A stretch of 64,000 bases of DNA from Ruegeria sediminis (lineage in GTDB: Bacteria; Pseudomonadota; Alphaproteobacteria; Rhodobacterales; Rhodobacteraceae). The stretch lies in NCBI RefSeq assembly GCF_005938215.1, contig NZ_VCPD01000005.1, positions 186,001-250,000 of the forward strand, written 5' to 3'. Of this stretch, positions 25,841 to 37,524 are shown one piece after another. A program made the translations under genes and the position numbers. Each line of letters begins with the position of its first letter. The first letter of the stretch is position 1. The notes under the pieces were generated by a model that had not been told where the DNA came from, ran no database searches, and worked only from the letters and a program-made list of their open reading frames with translations.

Positions 25841-26536
25841 TCAGATCGCTGCGGTCAACAGGCCTGTCAGTTCTTCGGGCATGTCTATCATCACGTAGTG
25901 GCCGCAGGCGATTGAACTGGCTTCCCACTCTGCTTCGTTCCGGGCTTTCTCGAAGAATGTCCGGCCCAAGCCCGGGTTCCAGCCGGTTGCGTAAATGTAT
26001 GTGCGTTTGGGAACCATTCTCCATTTGCCTTCCAGGTGAATTGGCTGCTGGAAGGTTTTGAACGGCTGATCGACGTTCCGCCGGTCAACCCAGGTCTGAT
26101 CCCTGTCGTTGACGGAGAAAGCGGCGGCTGGTCCTGGCGGTACCCGGCCGTCTTTGGCAGTGTCGTGCAGATCGGATGCGATTTCGGCTGGCAGGACGTC
26201 CAGAACGCTTTGACCGTCGGCTGGCACCAAGGCATCGAGGTAAATCAAGGAGCGGATGCGTTCGGACGCCTTGTCGGCCACGCCGGTGATCACCATTCCT
26301 CCGTAGCTGTGACCGCACAAGACGACGTCGGACAGTTCCTCGTACTGAATGACGCCAAGAATGTCCTGGATATGCGTGTCGAGGTCGATCCCGGTGTCAA
26401 ATAGGTGCGCCCGCTCACCAAGACCCGTCATGGTGGGCGTGAATACGTCGTGCCCGGCCTGACGCAGAAGCGATGCCACCCGTTTCCAGCACCACCCGCC
26501 TTGCCAAGCGCCGTGAACCAAACCGAATGTTGCCAT
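25841..26536 (-). CDS. Alpha/beta hydrolase (esterase/hydroxynitrile-lyase-like)
   Basis: A 231-residue alpha/beta hydrolase with the oxyanion HG motif VHGAWQGGWCW (7-17), the nucleophile elbow GHSYGG (Ser77) and a late catalytic His in CGHYVMIDMPEEL. The arrangement resembles the plant methyl-esterase/hydroxynitrile-lyase group and bacterial salicylate-ester hydrolases. The substrate is unknown. The start MATFGLVHGAW was chosen because the region upstream is Arg-rich and unlike the fold. An 8-bp inverted repeat, GACCGCAG/CTGCGGTC, spans its stop codon. Confidence 0.85.
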   Translation of the reverse strand: MATFGLVHGAWQGGWCWKRVASLLRQAGHDVFTPTMTGLGERAHLFDTGIDLDTHIQDILGVIQYEELSDVVLCGHSYGGMVITGVADKASERIRSLIYLDALVPADGQSVLDVLPAEIASDLHDTAKDGRVPPGPAAAFSVNDRDQTWVDRRNVDQPFKTFQQPIHLEGKWRMVPKRTYIYATGWNPGLGRTFFEKARNEAEWEASSIACGHYVMIDMPEELTGLLTAAI

Positions 26537-26834
26537 TGCTTGCCCTTTTGCCGCGAGCTGGTTGATCCGTCGAATGTAGTCGAATGTAAGGGCATTGCCG
26601 GGGGCAAATCCATTGGAATGTCGGCTTCGGGCGCGGCGCAATCGGCTTCCGGCAGATCGTCTCCGGAGCGGTTTGTTCCGCAAGGCAGCGGGTCGAACCC
26701 AAGCGCCATGTCGCATTTGGAAGATGATCGGTCCATCCCCCGTCTGTCCGTGGCCAGAAAGGCTGTAAATGGCTTTTGAAAGGAAGGAGCCGAAGTCATG
26801 GACCGGCTGTTCGGCGCGACATACGGAGATATGA
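26537..26834. other. Intergenic region upstream of the hydrolase and GFA genes
   Basis: This 298-base divergent gap carries the control regions of the two flanking genes. It contains a 10-bp tandem repeat (listed separately). I see no convincing promoter boxes and no coding frame with family resemblance. An ATG at 26798 has a strong ribosome site but opens a frame that runs antisense through real genes. Confidence 0.5.
26569..26588. repeat. Tandem 10-bp repeat, two copies
   Basis: GTCGAATGTA occurs twice head to tail with no spacer, 33-52 bases upstream of the alpha/beta hydrolase start. The 10-base period is about one helical turn, so both copies face the same side of the DNA, as expected of activator or repressor half sites. 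Confidence 0.6.
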
Positions 26835-27263
26835 ATGACGACACGCGGTCATTGCCTGTGCAAGAAAACCAGGTGGGAGTACACGGGCGAGGTAACCTGG
26901 GCCTGCTACTGTCATTGCGACGACTGCCGCCGGAATTGCGCGGCGCCGGTGGTCGCGTGGCTTGGCGTGCCGCTGAAGAATTTCAAGTGGTTGGGCGATG
27001 CGCCGAAAACACTGGAAAGCTCCAAGGGCGTTTTCCGGCATTTCTGCGAGGATTGCGGGTCTCCGATGGGGTTCGAGGCGGATCACTACCCGGGCGGGAT
27101 GCATCTATATGCCGCTTCGCTGGAGAACCCCCTGAAATTCGAGCCGACCTTCCACGTGAACTACCAAAGCAAGCTGCCGTGGCTGCAGATGAACGACGAT
27201 CTTCCGAAATACGATGGCACGTTGCTTCACGCGCCGCAGGATCTGAGCGTCTACAACTCGTAG
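26835..27263 (+). CDS. GFA-family (glutathione-dependent formaldehyde-activating type) protein
   Basis: A 142-residue protein of the GFA/CENP-V fold. The zinc-binding cysteines are visible: GHCLCKK, CYCHCDDCRRNC and FRHFCEDCGSPMGF. The founding member, Gfa, joins formaldehyde and glutathione, but most family members have unknown substrates, so only the fold is asserted. GGAG lies six bases before the ATG at 26835. It converges on tyrS, with a terminator hairpin between them. Confidence 0.85.
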   Translation: MTTRGHCLCKKTRWEYTGEVTWACYCHCDDCRRNCAAPVVAWLGVPLKNFKWLGDAPKTLESSKGVFRHFCEDCGSPMGFEADHYPGGMHLYAASLENPLKFEPTFHVNYQSKLPWLQMNDDLPKYDGTLLHAPQDLSVYNS

Positions 27264-27287
27264 GTGAACGCCCGTCCGGCAGGGGGA

Positions 27288-27318
27288 ATGAAAACGGCCA
27301 CCTTTTCGGGTGGCCGTT
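27288..27318 (-). terminator. Intrinsic terminator of tyrS
   Basis: AACGGCCACC and GGTGGCCGTT form a perfect 10-bp stem around TTTTCG (plus-strand 27293-27318). Read on the minus strand the stem runs into four T, which fits termination of tyrS. On the plus strand there is no T tract. Confidence 0.65.
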
Positions 27319-27343
27319 GTCCATTCGGTCGGGTGCGGGGAGA

Positions 27344-28594
27344 TCAGCCCAACTGCACCAGCGCATGGCGCTTCTTGCCGGCGCTGAGCTTGATGGGCGA
27401 GGCGAGGGCGCCCGCGTCGATCATCAGCCCGGCGTCGGTCAGCGGCTGGTCGTCGAGCCGGGCGCCGTGTTCGGCGATGAGGCGTTTGGCCTCCTTGCCC
27501 GACTTGGCGAGGCCAGATTTCACGATGATCTGCACGATGGACATGCCGTCGCCCAGTTCCTCGGGGCTGAGCGTCAGCGTCGGCAGGTCGTCGCCCACGC
27601 CGCCTTTCTCGAACACCTCGCGGGCGGTCGCCTCGGCAGTGGCGGCGGCCTCGGGTCCGTGCAGGAGGGCGGTGACCTCGTTGGCGAGGATGATCTTGGC
27701 GGCGTTGACCTCGGAGCCCGCCAGCGCGCCCAGCCGTTCGCACTCGTCGAGCGGCAGTTCGGTGTAGAGCTTGAGGAACCGGCCCACGTCGGCGTCGGTG
27801 GTGTTGCGCCAGAACTGCCAGAATTCGTAGGGCGACAGCATGTCGCCGTTCAGCCAGATCGCGCCGCCCTGGGATTTGCCCATCTTGCGGCCGTCGCTGG
27901 TGGTCAGCAGCGGCGTGGTGAGGCCATAGACCTCGTGGTCGATCACCCGGCGGGTCAGGTCGACGCCGTTGACGATGTTGCCCCATTGATCCGAGCCGCC
28001 CATCTGCAGGACGCAGTCGTAGCGGCGGTTCAGTTCCAGGAAGTCGTAGGCCTGCAGGATCATGTAGTTGAACTCAAGGAAGCTGAGCGACTGCTCGCGG
28101 TCCAGCCGGGATTTGACCGACTCGAAGGACAGCATCCGGTTGACGCTGAAATGCCGCCCGATGTCGCGCAGGAACTCGAGATAGTTCAGCCCGTCCAGCC
28201 ATTCGGCGTTGTTCAGCATCATCGCGTCGGACGGAGCGTCGCCGTAGCTGAGGTACTTGGCGAAGACCTGCTTCATGCCGGCGATGTTGGCGTCGATCTG
28301 TTCGGGGCCCAGCAGGGGGCGTTCGTCCGAGCGGAACGAGGGGTCGCCCACCTTGGTGGTGCCGCCGCCCATCAGCGTGATCGGCCGGTGCCCGGTCTTT
28401 TGCAGCCAGCGCAGCATCATGATGTTGAGCAAGTGACCCACGTGCAGCGACTGCGCCGTGGCGTCATAGCCGATATAGGCGGTCTGCACCCCCGAGATCA
28501 GGGCGTCGTCGAGGCCCTGGTAATCGGTGCAGTCGGCCAGAAAGCCGCGCTCCATCATCGTGGCGATGAAATCCGATTTGGGATGGTAGGTCAT
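27344..28594 (-). CDS. tyrS: Tyrosyl-tRNA synthetase
   Basis: A class I synthetase of 416 residues. The HIGH motif reads HVGH in [10 protein letters not shown] (about 49), the tyrosine pocket includes [13 protein letters not shown] with [11 protein letters not shown], and the KMSKS loop reads GRKMGKS (about 235). A C-terminal S4 RNA-binding domain follows from about residue 350 ([16 protein letters not shown], core KEAKRLI). The start [13 protein letters not shown] matches relatives. It is divergent from anmK; the 120-base gap holds both promoters. Confidence 0.95.
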   Translation of the reverse strand: MTYHPKSDFIATMMERGFLADCTDYQGLDDALISGVQTAYIGYDATAQSLHVGHLLNIMMLRWLQKTGHRPITLMGGGTTKVGDPSFRSDERPLLGPEQIDANIAGMKQVFAKYLSYGDAPSDAMMLNNAEWLDGLNYLEFLRDIGRHFSVNRMLSFESVKSRLDREQSLSFLEFNYMILQAYDFLELNRRYDCVLQMGGSDQWGNIVNGVDLTRRVIDHEVYGLTTPLLTTSDGRKMGKSQGGAIWLNGDMLSPYEFWQFWRNTTDADVGRFLKLYTELPLDECERLGALAGSEVNAAKIILANEVTALLHGPEAAATAEATAREVFEKGGVGDDLPTLTLSPEELGDGMSIVQIIVKSGLAKSGKEAKRLIAEHGARLDDQPLTDAGLMIDAGALASPIKLSAGKKRHALVQLG

Positions 28595-28713
28595 GTCTTG
28601 CCTCTGCTCTCGAATGCGGGGCAACTTATAGAGAGCATTCGGAACAGTGGAAACCGGTTTTAGGAACAAAATCACGGGCTGTTCGAGGCGGCAGGAAACG
28701 GAAGGAAAAGGCC

Positions 28714-29838
28714 ATGAACAAGGCCGTTCGCAAGGCGGCGCCGGTGAGGGCGCTGGGGGCGATGTCGGGCACCTCTCTGGACGGGGTGGATGCGGCGGTG
28801 GTCGAGACCGACGGCCATGCCATCCTGGAGTTCGGCGAGACCGGCTATCGCGCCTATTCGGAGGCCGAGCGCATGGTTCTGCGGGCCGCGCTGGGCAAGT
28901 GGCATGGCGATGAGGTCGAGGCCGCCGCGGCGCTGGTCACCGAGGCCCACCGCGAGGCGCTGTCGCCGTTCGGGGATGTGGACCTGGTCGGGTTTCACGG
29001 CCAGACGCTGGCGCATGAGCCCAAGGGGCGGGGTACCTTGCAGGTGGGCGACGGCACCGCGCTGGCGCAGGCCATGGGCGTGCCGGTGGTGTGGGATTTC
29101 CGCTCGGACGACGTGAGGATGGGGGGCGAGGGCGCACCGCTGGCGCCGTTCTTTCACTTTGCCTGCGCCAAGTGGATCGGCGCGGACGAGCCGGTCTGTT
29201 TTCTGAACCTCGGCGGCGTCGGCAACCTGACCTATGTGGACCCCTCCTTTGAGCGGCCCGAGATGCCCGGCGCGCTGCTGGCCTTTGACACCGGCCCCGC
29301 CAATGCGCCGGTCGATGACCTGATGCAGTCGCGCCTTGGCCTGCCGATGGACCGCGACGGCGCGGTCGCGCGCGGCGGGACGGTCGAGAACGGCGCGCTG
29401 GAGCTGTTCCTGGCCGAACCGTTCTTTGCAAGAATGCCGCCCAAGTCGCTGGACCGGAACGATTTCGCCGAGATGGTTGGGCTGGTGGGAGAGTTGAGCG
29501 ACCAGGATGCGGTTGCGACGCTGACCGCCATGTGCGCGGCCGGTGTGGCGCAGGGGATGGAGCATTGCCCCAAGCCGCCCTCGCGCGTTCTGGTCACCGG
29601 GGGCGGGCGGCACAACCCGGTGCTGATGCGGATGCTGCGGGTGTCGCTGGATTGCCCGGTCGAGCCGGTCGAAAGCGTCGGCCTTGACGGAGACATGCTT
29701 GAGGCGCAGGCCTTTGCCTATCTTGCGGTGCGGGTTGCGCGCGGTCTGCCGACCTCGTGCCCCGGCACGACCGGCGTGCGGGCGCTGGTCGGCGGCGGCA
29801 TTGTCAGCGCGCCAGAGACCGTGCGTAGTCGGCCGTGA
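28714..29838 (+). CDS. anmK: Anhydro-N-acetylmuramic acid kinase
   Basis: AnmK opens and phosphorylates 1,6-anhydro-MurNAc to MurNAc-6-phosphate in cell-wall recycling. The 374-residue protein shows the ATP-binding [50 protein letters not shown] and a late [12 protein letters not shown]. It complements nagZ at 13464-14471. Its last 35 bases overlap the 3' end of the convergent desaturase gene. Confidence 0.93.
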   Translation: MNKAVRKAAPVRALGAMSGTSLDGVDAAVVETDGHAILEFGETGYRAYSEAERMVLRAALGKWHGDEVEAAAALVTEAHREALSPFGDVDLVGFHGQTLAHEPKGRGTLQVGDGTALAQAMGVPVVWDFRSDDVRMGGEGAPLAPFFHFACAKWIGADEPVCFLNLGGVGNLTYVDPSFERPEMPGALLAFDTGPANAPVDDLMQSRLGLPMDRDGAVARGGTVENGALELFLAEPFFARMPPKSLDRNDFAEMVGLVGELSDQDAVATLTAMCAAGVAQGMEHCPKPPSRVLVTGGGRHNPVLMRMLRVSLDCPVEPVESVGLDGDMLEAQAFAYLAVRVARGLPTSCPGTTGVRALVGGGIVSAPETVRSRP

Positions 29839-30694
29839 AGGCGCGGTAGCCCTGGGACGTTGATTTCAGGTGGACCCGCGTCCATTCGTGCAGTTCGGGC
29901 AGTTTGTGGAAGGGCACGTTGGGAAAGGCGTGATGCTCGGCATGGTAGGGCATGTTCCATGCCAGGAAACGCACGATCCGGTTGGTGATGGTCGTGCGGG
30001 AGTTCTCCAGCATGTTCGCCACCGCCGGGCAGAGCCCGTGCTCTGCCAGGAGATAGAGGCGAAGGAATGGCTGGCCGATCAGCAAGGGCAGCAACCAGAG
30101 CTGGAACAGGACCGGCGACCAGGACAGGCTGAGCGCCGCAATGGCGTAGAGCGCCAGCAGAATGCGCGCCTCGCGCCGCATCGCGCGGTGCTGGCCTTCC
30201 GGCAGGTAGGGCGCGTCGATCCGGCCGAGGGCGTTGTTGAACAGGACAATCACCATGCCCTTCCAGTAGAACCAGCCGCTCAGGTAGACCATCAGGCTGG
30301 CCCAGCTTTCGGGTCGCGGTTTCCCGGCCAGTTCCGGGTCGCGCCTCGGGTCATTTGTCCATTTGTGATGGGCGAGGTGGTAATAGCGGAACCAGACGAA
30401 GGGCAGGAGGTTCAGAACCGCTACGACATGGCCCACAACCTCGTTCAGCCAGTTGGTGCGGAACGGGGTCTTGTGCGTGCATTCGTGGCTGAGGGTGAAC
30501 AGAAAGACCAGAAGGATGCCCTGCGGCAGCAAGAGGGCCTGCCAGAACGGAACCTGAACCAGAATTCCCGTCGTCGTCAGCGCCAATGCGCCGAAATAGG
30601 CCGCAAGATGCGTGATCCCGGCCGCGTCGGAACGGGCCAGCAGTCTGGCCTTGGTTTCGGGCGGCAGCGAGGAGATGAGCGTCCGGTGGTCCAT
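29804..30694 (-). CDS. Membrane fatty acid desaturase
   Basis: A 296-residue integral membrane di-iron desaturase/hydroxylase. The three histidine boxes are HECTH (70-74), HLAHH (106-110) and HAEHH (about 247-251), each next to hydrophobic segments. The family inserts double bonds or hydroxyl groups in acyl or related lipid substrates; the exact substrate is unknown. There are about four membrane helices. The stop lies inside the 3' end of anmK. Confidence 0.88.
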   Translation of the reverse strand: MDHRTLISSLPPETKARLLARSDAAGITHLAAYFGALALTTTGILVQVPFWQALLLPQGILLVFLFTLSHECTHKTPFRTNWLNEVVGHVVAVLNLLPFVWFRYYHLAHHKWTNDPRRDPELAGKPRPESWASLMVYLSGWFYWKGMVIVLFNNALGRIDAPYLPEGQHRAMRREARILLALYAIAALSLSWSPVLFQLWLLPLLIGQPFLRLYLLAEHGLCPAVANMLENSRTTITNRIVRFLAWNMPYHAEHHAFPNVPFHKLPELHEWTRVHLKSTSQGYRAFTADYARSLAR

Positions 30695-30724
30695 GAAACG
30701 ACTGTATTCCGTGTTTTGGGCGGA

Positions 30725-31144
30725 TCAAGCGCGCGGTATGTCGAATCCGGGCGGGGCGAGTTCGAATCCTTCGAACCGGAAGCCTGGCGAGACGGCGCAG
30801 CTGACCAGCGTGTAGTCTCCGGTGCTGCGCGCGGATTGCCAGTGCCCGGCGGGCACGATCAGTTGCGGCGCGCCTGCGTCGAGGTCCGGGGTCAGAAGGT
30901 GGTCGGCGGCGGGGCCGGTGTTTGTCTCGCTCATCGACAGGATCAGCGGCGCGCCGGAATGGTAGAGCCAGATCTCGGTCGCATCGACGCGGTGCCAGTG
31001 GCTGACCTCGTCCTTCTGCAGCAGGAAGTAGATGCAGGTGCCCGTCGCGCGGCCTTGGTTGCCGGCGATCCAGGTCTGCCGGTACCAGCCGCCTTCGGGG
31101 TGGGGTTCGAGGTTCAGGCGGTCGATGATCTGCTGCGGCGTCAT
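30725..31144 (-). CDS. Cupin protein of the DUF985 family
   Basis: A 139-residue single-domain cupin with [31 protein letters not shown] (core [10 protein letters not shown]) and the end [17 protein letters not shown]. The His/Glu set of the first cupin motif could hold a metal. DUF985 proteins are sugar-epimerase-like in fold and of unknown function. It is 30 bases upstream of the desaturase on the same strand and divergent from selO. Confidence 0.85.
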   Translation of the reverse strand: MTPQQIIDRLNLEPHPEGGWYRQTWIAGNQGRATGTCIYFLLQKDEVSHWHRVDATEIWLYHSGAPLILSMSETNTGPAADHLLTPDLDAGAPQLIVPAGHWQSARSTGDYTLVSCAVSPGFRFEGFELAPPGFDIPRA

Positions 31145-31231
31145 GGCGTTCCGTCCGGTGTCGGGGAAATTATGCATGCGACGGCGCGATCCGCTATGGC
31201 ATTCCCGCCCGAGGGCCATATGTTTTGCCGC

Positions 31232-32650
31232 ATGACACTGACGATCCCGTTCGACAACTCCTATGCGCGGTTGCCGGCCTCGTTCTATGCGCGGCTGACG
31301 CCCGAGCCGGTGCGCGCGCCGCGGCTGGTGGCGTTCAACGAAGACCTGGCGCGGATCATGGGGATCGCGCCGGGCGATGTGGAGGAGATGGCGCAGGCCT
31401 TTGCGGGAAACGCCGTGCCGCAGGGGGCCGAGCCGCTGGCGCAGCTGTATTCGGGCCACCAGTTCGGCCATTACAACCCGCAGCTTGGCGACGGGCGCGC
31501 GATCCTGCTGGGCGAGACCGTCGGCACCGACGGCGCCCGCCGCGACATCCAGCTGAAGGGATCGGGGCGCACGCCCTATTCCCGGGCGGGCGACGGGCGG
31601 GCCTGGCTGGGGCCGGTGCTGCGCGAATACGTGGTCTCGGAGGCGATGCACGCGCTGGGCGTGCCCACCACCCGCGCGCTGGCCGCGGTCGAGACCGGCG
31701 AGATCGTGCTGCGCGAGGGGCCGATGCCCGGCGCGGTGCTGACGCGGGTGGCCCAAAGCCATCTGCGGGTGGGCACGTTCCAGGTCTTTGCTGCGCGCGG
31801 CGATCTTGGCAGCCTGAAGCGGCTGACGGAATATGCCATCGCCCGGCACTACCCCGAGGCCGAGGGGCCGATGGGGCTGCTGCGCGCGGTACGGGACGCG
31901 CAGGCGCGGCTGATCCCGCAGTGGATGAGCGTGGGATTCATCCACGGGGTGATGAACACCGACAACTGCGCGATCTCGGGCGAGACCATCGACTATGGCC
32001 CTTGCGCCTTCATGGACGGGTATCATCCGAACACGGTATTCAGCTCGATCGACCGGGGCGGGCGCTATGCCTATTCCAACCAGCCCGAGATCGCGGTCTG
32101 GAACATGGCGCAGCTGGCGACGGCGCTGATCCAGCAGATGGAGGACAAGAATGCCGCCGTCGAGGAGGCGACCGCCATCGTCCACGCCATGCCCGAACTG
32201 ATGCAGGCGCACTGGCTGGCGCGGTTCCGCGCCAAGATCGGGCTTAAGTCGGCCGAGGAGGGCGACCTGGAACTGATTTCGGACCTGCTGACGCGGATGG
32301 CGCAGAACCAGGCGGATTTCACCAACGCGTTCCGGGCGCTGGGCGGCGGCAAGGCGCGCGATCAGTTCACCGATCCCGCCGCCTATGACGCCTGGGAGGA
32401 GAACTGGAAGGCGCGCTGTGCGCGCGAGGCCGGGCCCGAGGCCACGATGCGGCAGGCCAACCCCGCTTTCATCCCGCGCAATCACCGGGTCGAGCAGATG
32501 ATCCAGTCGGCGGTGCAGGGCGATTACGCGCCGTTCCACCGGCTGAACGCGGTTCTGGCCAGACCCTACGAGGACCAGCCCGAAAACGCCGATCTGGCCC
32601 GCCCGCCGGCGGAGAGCGAGATCGTTCATGCCACTTTCTGCGGCACCTGA
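31232..32650 (+). CDS. selO: Protein adenylyltransferase SelO (YdiU family)
   Basis: SelO is a pseudokinase that AMPylates proteins using ATP bound in an inverted orientation; in bacteria it affects redox proteins. The 472-residue protein has [18 protein letters not shown] (core [15 protein letters not shown]), [17 protein letters not shown] (core [10 protein letters not shown]), [20 protein letters not shown] (core HGVMNTDN) and the end ATFCGT. That end has the Cys found where some homologues carry selenocysteine. The start at 31232 fits relatives; an ATG at 31220 has a better ribosome site (GAGGG) and would add MFCR. Confidence 0.93.
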   Translation: MTLTIPFDNSYARLPASFYARLTPEPVRAPRLVAFNEDLARIMGIAPGDVEEMAQAFAGNAVPQGAEPLAQLYSGHQFGHYNPQLGDGRAILLGETVGTDGARRDIQLKGSGRTPYSRAGDGRAWLGPVLREYVVSEAMHALGVPTTRALAAVETGEIVLREGPMPGAVLTRVAQSHLRVGTFQVFAARGDLGSLKRLTEYAIARHYPEAEGPMGLLRAVRDAQARLIPQWMSVGFIHGVMNTDNCAISGETIDYGPCAFMDGYHPNTVFSSIDRGGRYAYSNQPEIAVWNMAQLATALIQQMEDKNAAVEEATAIVHAMPELMQAHWLARFRAKIGLKSAEEGDLELISDLLTRMAQNQADFTNAFRALGGGKARDQFTDPAAYDAWEENWKARCAREAGPEATMRQANPAFIPRNHRVEQMIQSAVQGDYAPFHRLNAVLARPYEDQPENADLARPPAESEIVHATFCGT

Positions 32651-32772
32651 CCCGGTCTGATGGGTCAAAAAGGGGCGGTTTGCCCGCCGGACGGCCGCCT
32701 GCGCCGGGTCTGGGGCTTGCGCAGGGCGTCCGCATTGGCAAACTGGGGGCGGACCCCTTGAGCCTTGAGAAG

Positions 32773-33477
32773 ATGACGCGAAACGGCACCCTGCGACTGG
32801 CCAGCTACAACATCCAGAAATGCGTCGGTCTTGACCTGCGGCGGCAGCCGCAGCGCATCCTGCAGGTGCTCGACAAGATCGGGGCGGATATCGTCGTGCT
32901 GCAGGAGGCCGACAAGCGCCTGCCGCCGCGGCCGGCGGCGCTGCCGCATTTCATGCTGGAGGAGGCGGGCTGGAACGCGGCCGATCTGGGCGGCGCGGGC
33001 AGCCTGGGCTGGCACGGCAACGCGGTGATCTGGCGGGGCGACCACATCTCGGTGCGCGAGACCTTTCACCACGACCTGCCGGGGCTGGAGCCGCGCGGCG
33101 CGGTGCGGGTCGAGTTCGAGACCTCGATCGGCCCGCTGCGGGTTATGGGGGTGCATCTGGGCCTTATGTCCCGCTGGCGTCACATGCAGGTCCTGCACAT
33201 GCGGCAGGACAGCCGCGCGCTGAACCACATGCCGACGGTCTGGGCCGGGGATTTCAACGAGTGGTCGCGCCAGCCGATCCTGGACCACCTGGCGCCCGAC
33301 ATGCGTTTTCTGCCGCCTCTGCCGAGCTTTCCCGCCGCGCAGCCCCTGGGCGCGCTGGACCGGATCGCGCTGGGCGCGGGGCTTGAGGCGCAGGCGCACG
33401 GGGTCCATGCCGAACGGCCGGCGCATATCGCGTCGGACCACCTGCCGATCTGGGCCGACCTGCGGCGCGCGTCCTGA
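32773..33477 (+). CDS. Endonuclease/exonuclease/phosphatase family protein
   Basis: A 234-residue EEP-fold protein. It has ASYNIQKCVGLD near the start, the catalytic Glu in VLQEADKR (about 42), HLGLMSRWRHMQ, AGDFNEW with the Asp/Asn pair and SDHLPIW with the late His. The family contains nucleases, sphingomyelinases and phosphatases; the real substrate is unknown. The cytoplasmic start suggests nucleic acid or nucleotide work. It is a single plus-strand gene before the Fur-family regulator. Confidence 0.82.
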   Translation: MTRNGTLRLASYNIQKCVGLDLRRQPQRILQVLDKIGADIVVLQEADKRLPPRPAALPHFMLEEAGWNAADLGGAGSLGWHGNAVIWRGDHISVRETFHHDLPGLEPRGAVRVEFETSIGPLRVMGVHLGLMSRWRHMQVLHMRQDSRALNHMPTVWAGDFNEWSRQPILDHLAPDMRFLPPLPSFPAAQPLGALDRIALGAGLEAQAHGVHAERPAHIASDHLPIWADLRRAS

Positions 33478-33559
33478 GCGGGTCCCGGGCACGCATTTCG
33501 CGGTGGCGCACCCGGTTCCGGCATATTATGACGGAGTTCCAGTGACGGATGGGGGCATC

Positions 33560-33973
33560 ATGACGGAAACGATCATCGAGCGGTGCGAGGCCAAGGGGCT
33601 GCGCATGACCGAACAGCGCCGGGTCATCGCCCGCGTGCTGGAGCGGAGCGCGGATCATCCGGATGTGGAGGAACTCTATGCCCGGGCCTCGGCGCTGGAC
33701 GCGGGCATCTCGATCGCCACGGTCTATCGCACGGTGAAGCTGTTCGAAGAGGCGGGGATCCTCGAGCGGCTGGAATTCGGAGACGGGCGCGCCCGCTACG
33801 AGGATGCCGAGCGTGACCACCACGATCACCTGATCGACCTGACCTCGGGTGAGGTGATCGAGTTCGTCGATCCCGAGATCGAGGCGCTGCAGGAAAGGAT
33901 CGCGGCCAAGCTGGGCTACGAGCTGCGCGGTCACAAGCTGGAGCTGTACGGCGTTCCGATCCGCAAGCGTTAA
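33560..33973 (+). CDS. fur: Fur-family metal-dependent regulator
   Basis: A 137-residue Fur-family repressor. The N-terminal winged helix contains RMTEQRRVIARVLE and ISIATVYRTVKLFEEAG, and the C-terminal metal domain contains ERDHHDHLIDL and EIEALQERIAAKLGY. No C-terminal CxxC zinc pairs are seen. In Rhodobacterales the closest relatives act as Fur or as manganese-responsive Mur, so the metal is uncertain. An in-frame GTG at 33542 is a possible earlier start. Its stop overlaps the convergent periplasmic protein gene by 4 bases. Confidence 0.88.
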   Translation: MTETIIERCEAKGLRMTEQRRVIARVLERSADHPDVEELYARASALDAGISIATVYRTVKLFEEAGILERLEFGDGRARYEDAERDHHDHLIDLTSGEVIEFVDPEIEALQERIAAKLGYELRGHKLELYGVPIRKR

Positions 33974-34353
33974 TCCTTGATCGTGCGGTCGTAGCAATGG
34001 GCCTGCGCCTGCGCGGCGCTCATGGCGTTGCCGACCAGATCGACCGAGATCGACTGGCTTTGGACCGGGTCCGGGGTTGGCGGCGTGAACGAGAAGACGA
34101 CCGATCTGCGGCCCGGCTGCGCCGTGCTGGCGTCGCGGCCGCGCGCGACGTAGATCCGTTGCGTGGCATCCCTGTTCAGATCCGCGATCGCGTGCTGTCC
34201 AGCGCCGCACCAGAACGTGCCGTCGCCGGGCGATGTTTTCGCCACGACCTCGAACACGTCGCCCTGCATGGGGTAGATGTCGTAGGCCGATCCATAGCCC
34301 GCCTGGACGGGAAGGGGGATCAGCAGGAAAAGAGTTGTCGCTGCAAGCCGCAT
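33970..34353 (-). CDS. Small exported protein of unknown function (127 aa)
   Basis: A 127-residue protein with a clear signal peptide, MRLAATTLFLLIPLPVQAGYG, cut about after residue 18. A near-perfect ribosome site, AAGGAGG, lies 5 bases upstream. Two cysteines (WCGAG and HCYDR) could form a disulfide in the periplasm. No known family is recognised. It converges on the Fur-family gene, and the upstream 187 bases are shared with the DMT transporter. Confidence 0.75.
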   Translation of the reverse strand: MRLAATTLFLLIPLPVQAGYGSAYDIYPMQGDVFEVVAKTSPGDGTFWCGAGQHAIADLNRDATQRIYVARGRDASTAQPGRRSVVFSFTPPTPDPVQSQSISVDLVGNAMSAAQAQAHCYDRTIKD

Positions 34354-34540
34354 GTCAACCTCCTTTGGTGTGTAGGGGATACGCGGGGGTCGCCGGAAGG
34401 GATCAGTCGGCGCACCGGGCGCACGGTGACGTGACCGAAACCGGCGGAGGCAGGGGGGCGGAAAACCCGATACGGCTTGCACTCGCCCGCGGCCCGCGTC
34501 ATGGAGGCGGGGCGACACGGTCTCAATCTGGAACCCGGAA

Positions 34541-36752
<2,212 letters not shown>

Positions 36753-36758
36753 TCGGGG

Positions 36759-36794
36759 GCGGGCCGGCTGAATCCGCTGGCCTGCCGCTTTTTT
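36759..36794 (+). terminator. Intrinsic terminator after eno
   Basis: GCGGGCCGGC can pair with GCTGGC-CTG-CCGC through one G-T pair and a 3-base bulge, followed by six T at 36789-36794. Confidence 0.6.
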
Positions 36795-36837
36795 CGCGAT
36801 AGTCTGGTCGGGCGGTTTGACAGCAACAGGCCCGACC

Positions 36838-37524
36838 ATGATCCAGGCCCTTATCTTTGACGTTTTCGGAACCTGCGTGGACTGGCGCAACTCGGTCGCG
36901 CGCGAGGTCGCGGCGGTGCTGCCGCAGGTGGACGCGCTGGCCTTCGCGACGGCGTGGCGGGCCGAGTACGATCCGGCGATGGCGCGCATCCGCGACGGCG
37001 CGCGCGGCTATGTCCCGCTGGACGACCTGCACCTGGAGAACCTGGACACCGTGTGCCGAGCCTTCGGCGTGACGCTGGAGGCGCCGGATCGGCTGAACGC
37101 CGCCTGGGAAAAGCTGGAGCCCTGGCCGGACGTGGTGGGCGGACTGCAACTGCTGAGGCAGGAGCGCATCATCGCGCCCTGTTCGAACGGCTCGATCGCG
37201 TTGATGACCCGGCTTGCGCGCTATGCGGGGCTGCCGTGGGACTGCATTCTGGGGGCCGAGCTGGCGCGGGACTACAAGCCGCAGGCCGCGGTTTACCGTG
37301 TCAGCTGCGCCGCGCTGCGGCTGCCGCCCGATCAGGTGATGATGGTGGCCGCGCATAACGACGACCTGTTGGCCGCCCGTGCGGCAGGGTTGCGCACCGC
37401 CTTCGTGCCGCGGCTGACCGAGCATGGACCGGATCAGGCGACCGACCTGGAACCCACGGGGGATTGGGACATCGTGGCTAAGGATTTTGCCGATCTGGCG
37501 CATCAGGTGGCCGGGCATGGCTGA
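36838..37524 (+). CDS. HAD-type 2-haloacid dehalogenase-like
   Basis: A 228-residue HAD protein. The nucleophilic Asp is in IFDVFGTCVDW (D8), motif II is CSNGSI (about 118), the Lys is in RDYKPQ and the acid cluster in AAHNDDLLAARAAG. These match the L-2-haloacid dehalogenase type II subfamily, in which the DVFGT sequence is diagnostic. Substrate could be a haloacid or a phosphate-free relative. Its stop overlaps the acetyltransferase gene by 8 bases. Confidence 0.85.
   Translation: MIQALIFDVFGTCVDWRNSVAREVAAVLPQVDALAFATAWRAEYDPAMARIRDGARGYVPLDDLHLENLDTVCRAFGVTLEAPDRLNAAWEKLEPWPDVVGGLQLLRQERIIAPCSNGSIALMTRLARYAGLPWDCILGAELARDYKPQAAVYRVSCAALRLPPDQVMMVAAHNDDLLAARAAGLRTAFVPRLTEHGPDQATDLEPTGDWDIVAKDFADLAHQVAGHG

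Noticed and set aside
25833..25856. Inverted repeat GACCGCAG/CTGCGGTC over the hydrolase stop as a terminator
   Set aside because: No T tract follows it on the strand of the gene.
26798..28663. Long open plus-strand frame with AAGGAAGGAG before its ATG
   Set aside because: It runs out of frame through the GFA gene and antisense to tyrS; its composition is that of a GC-rich shadow frame.
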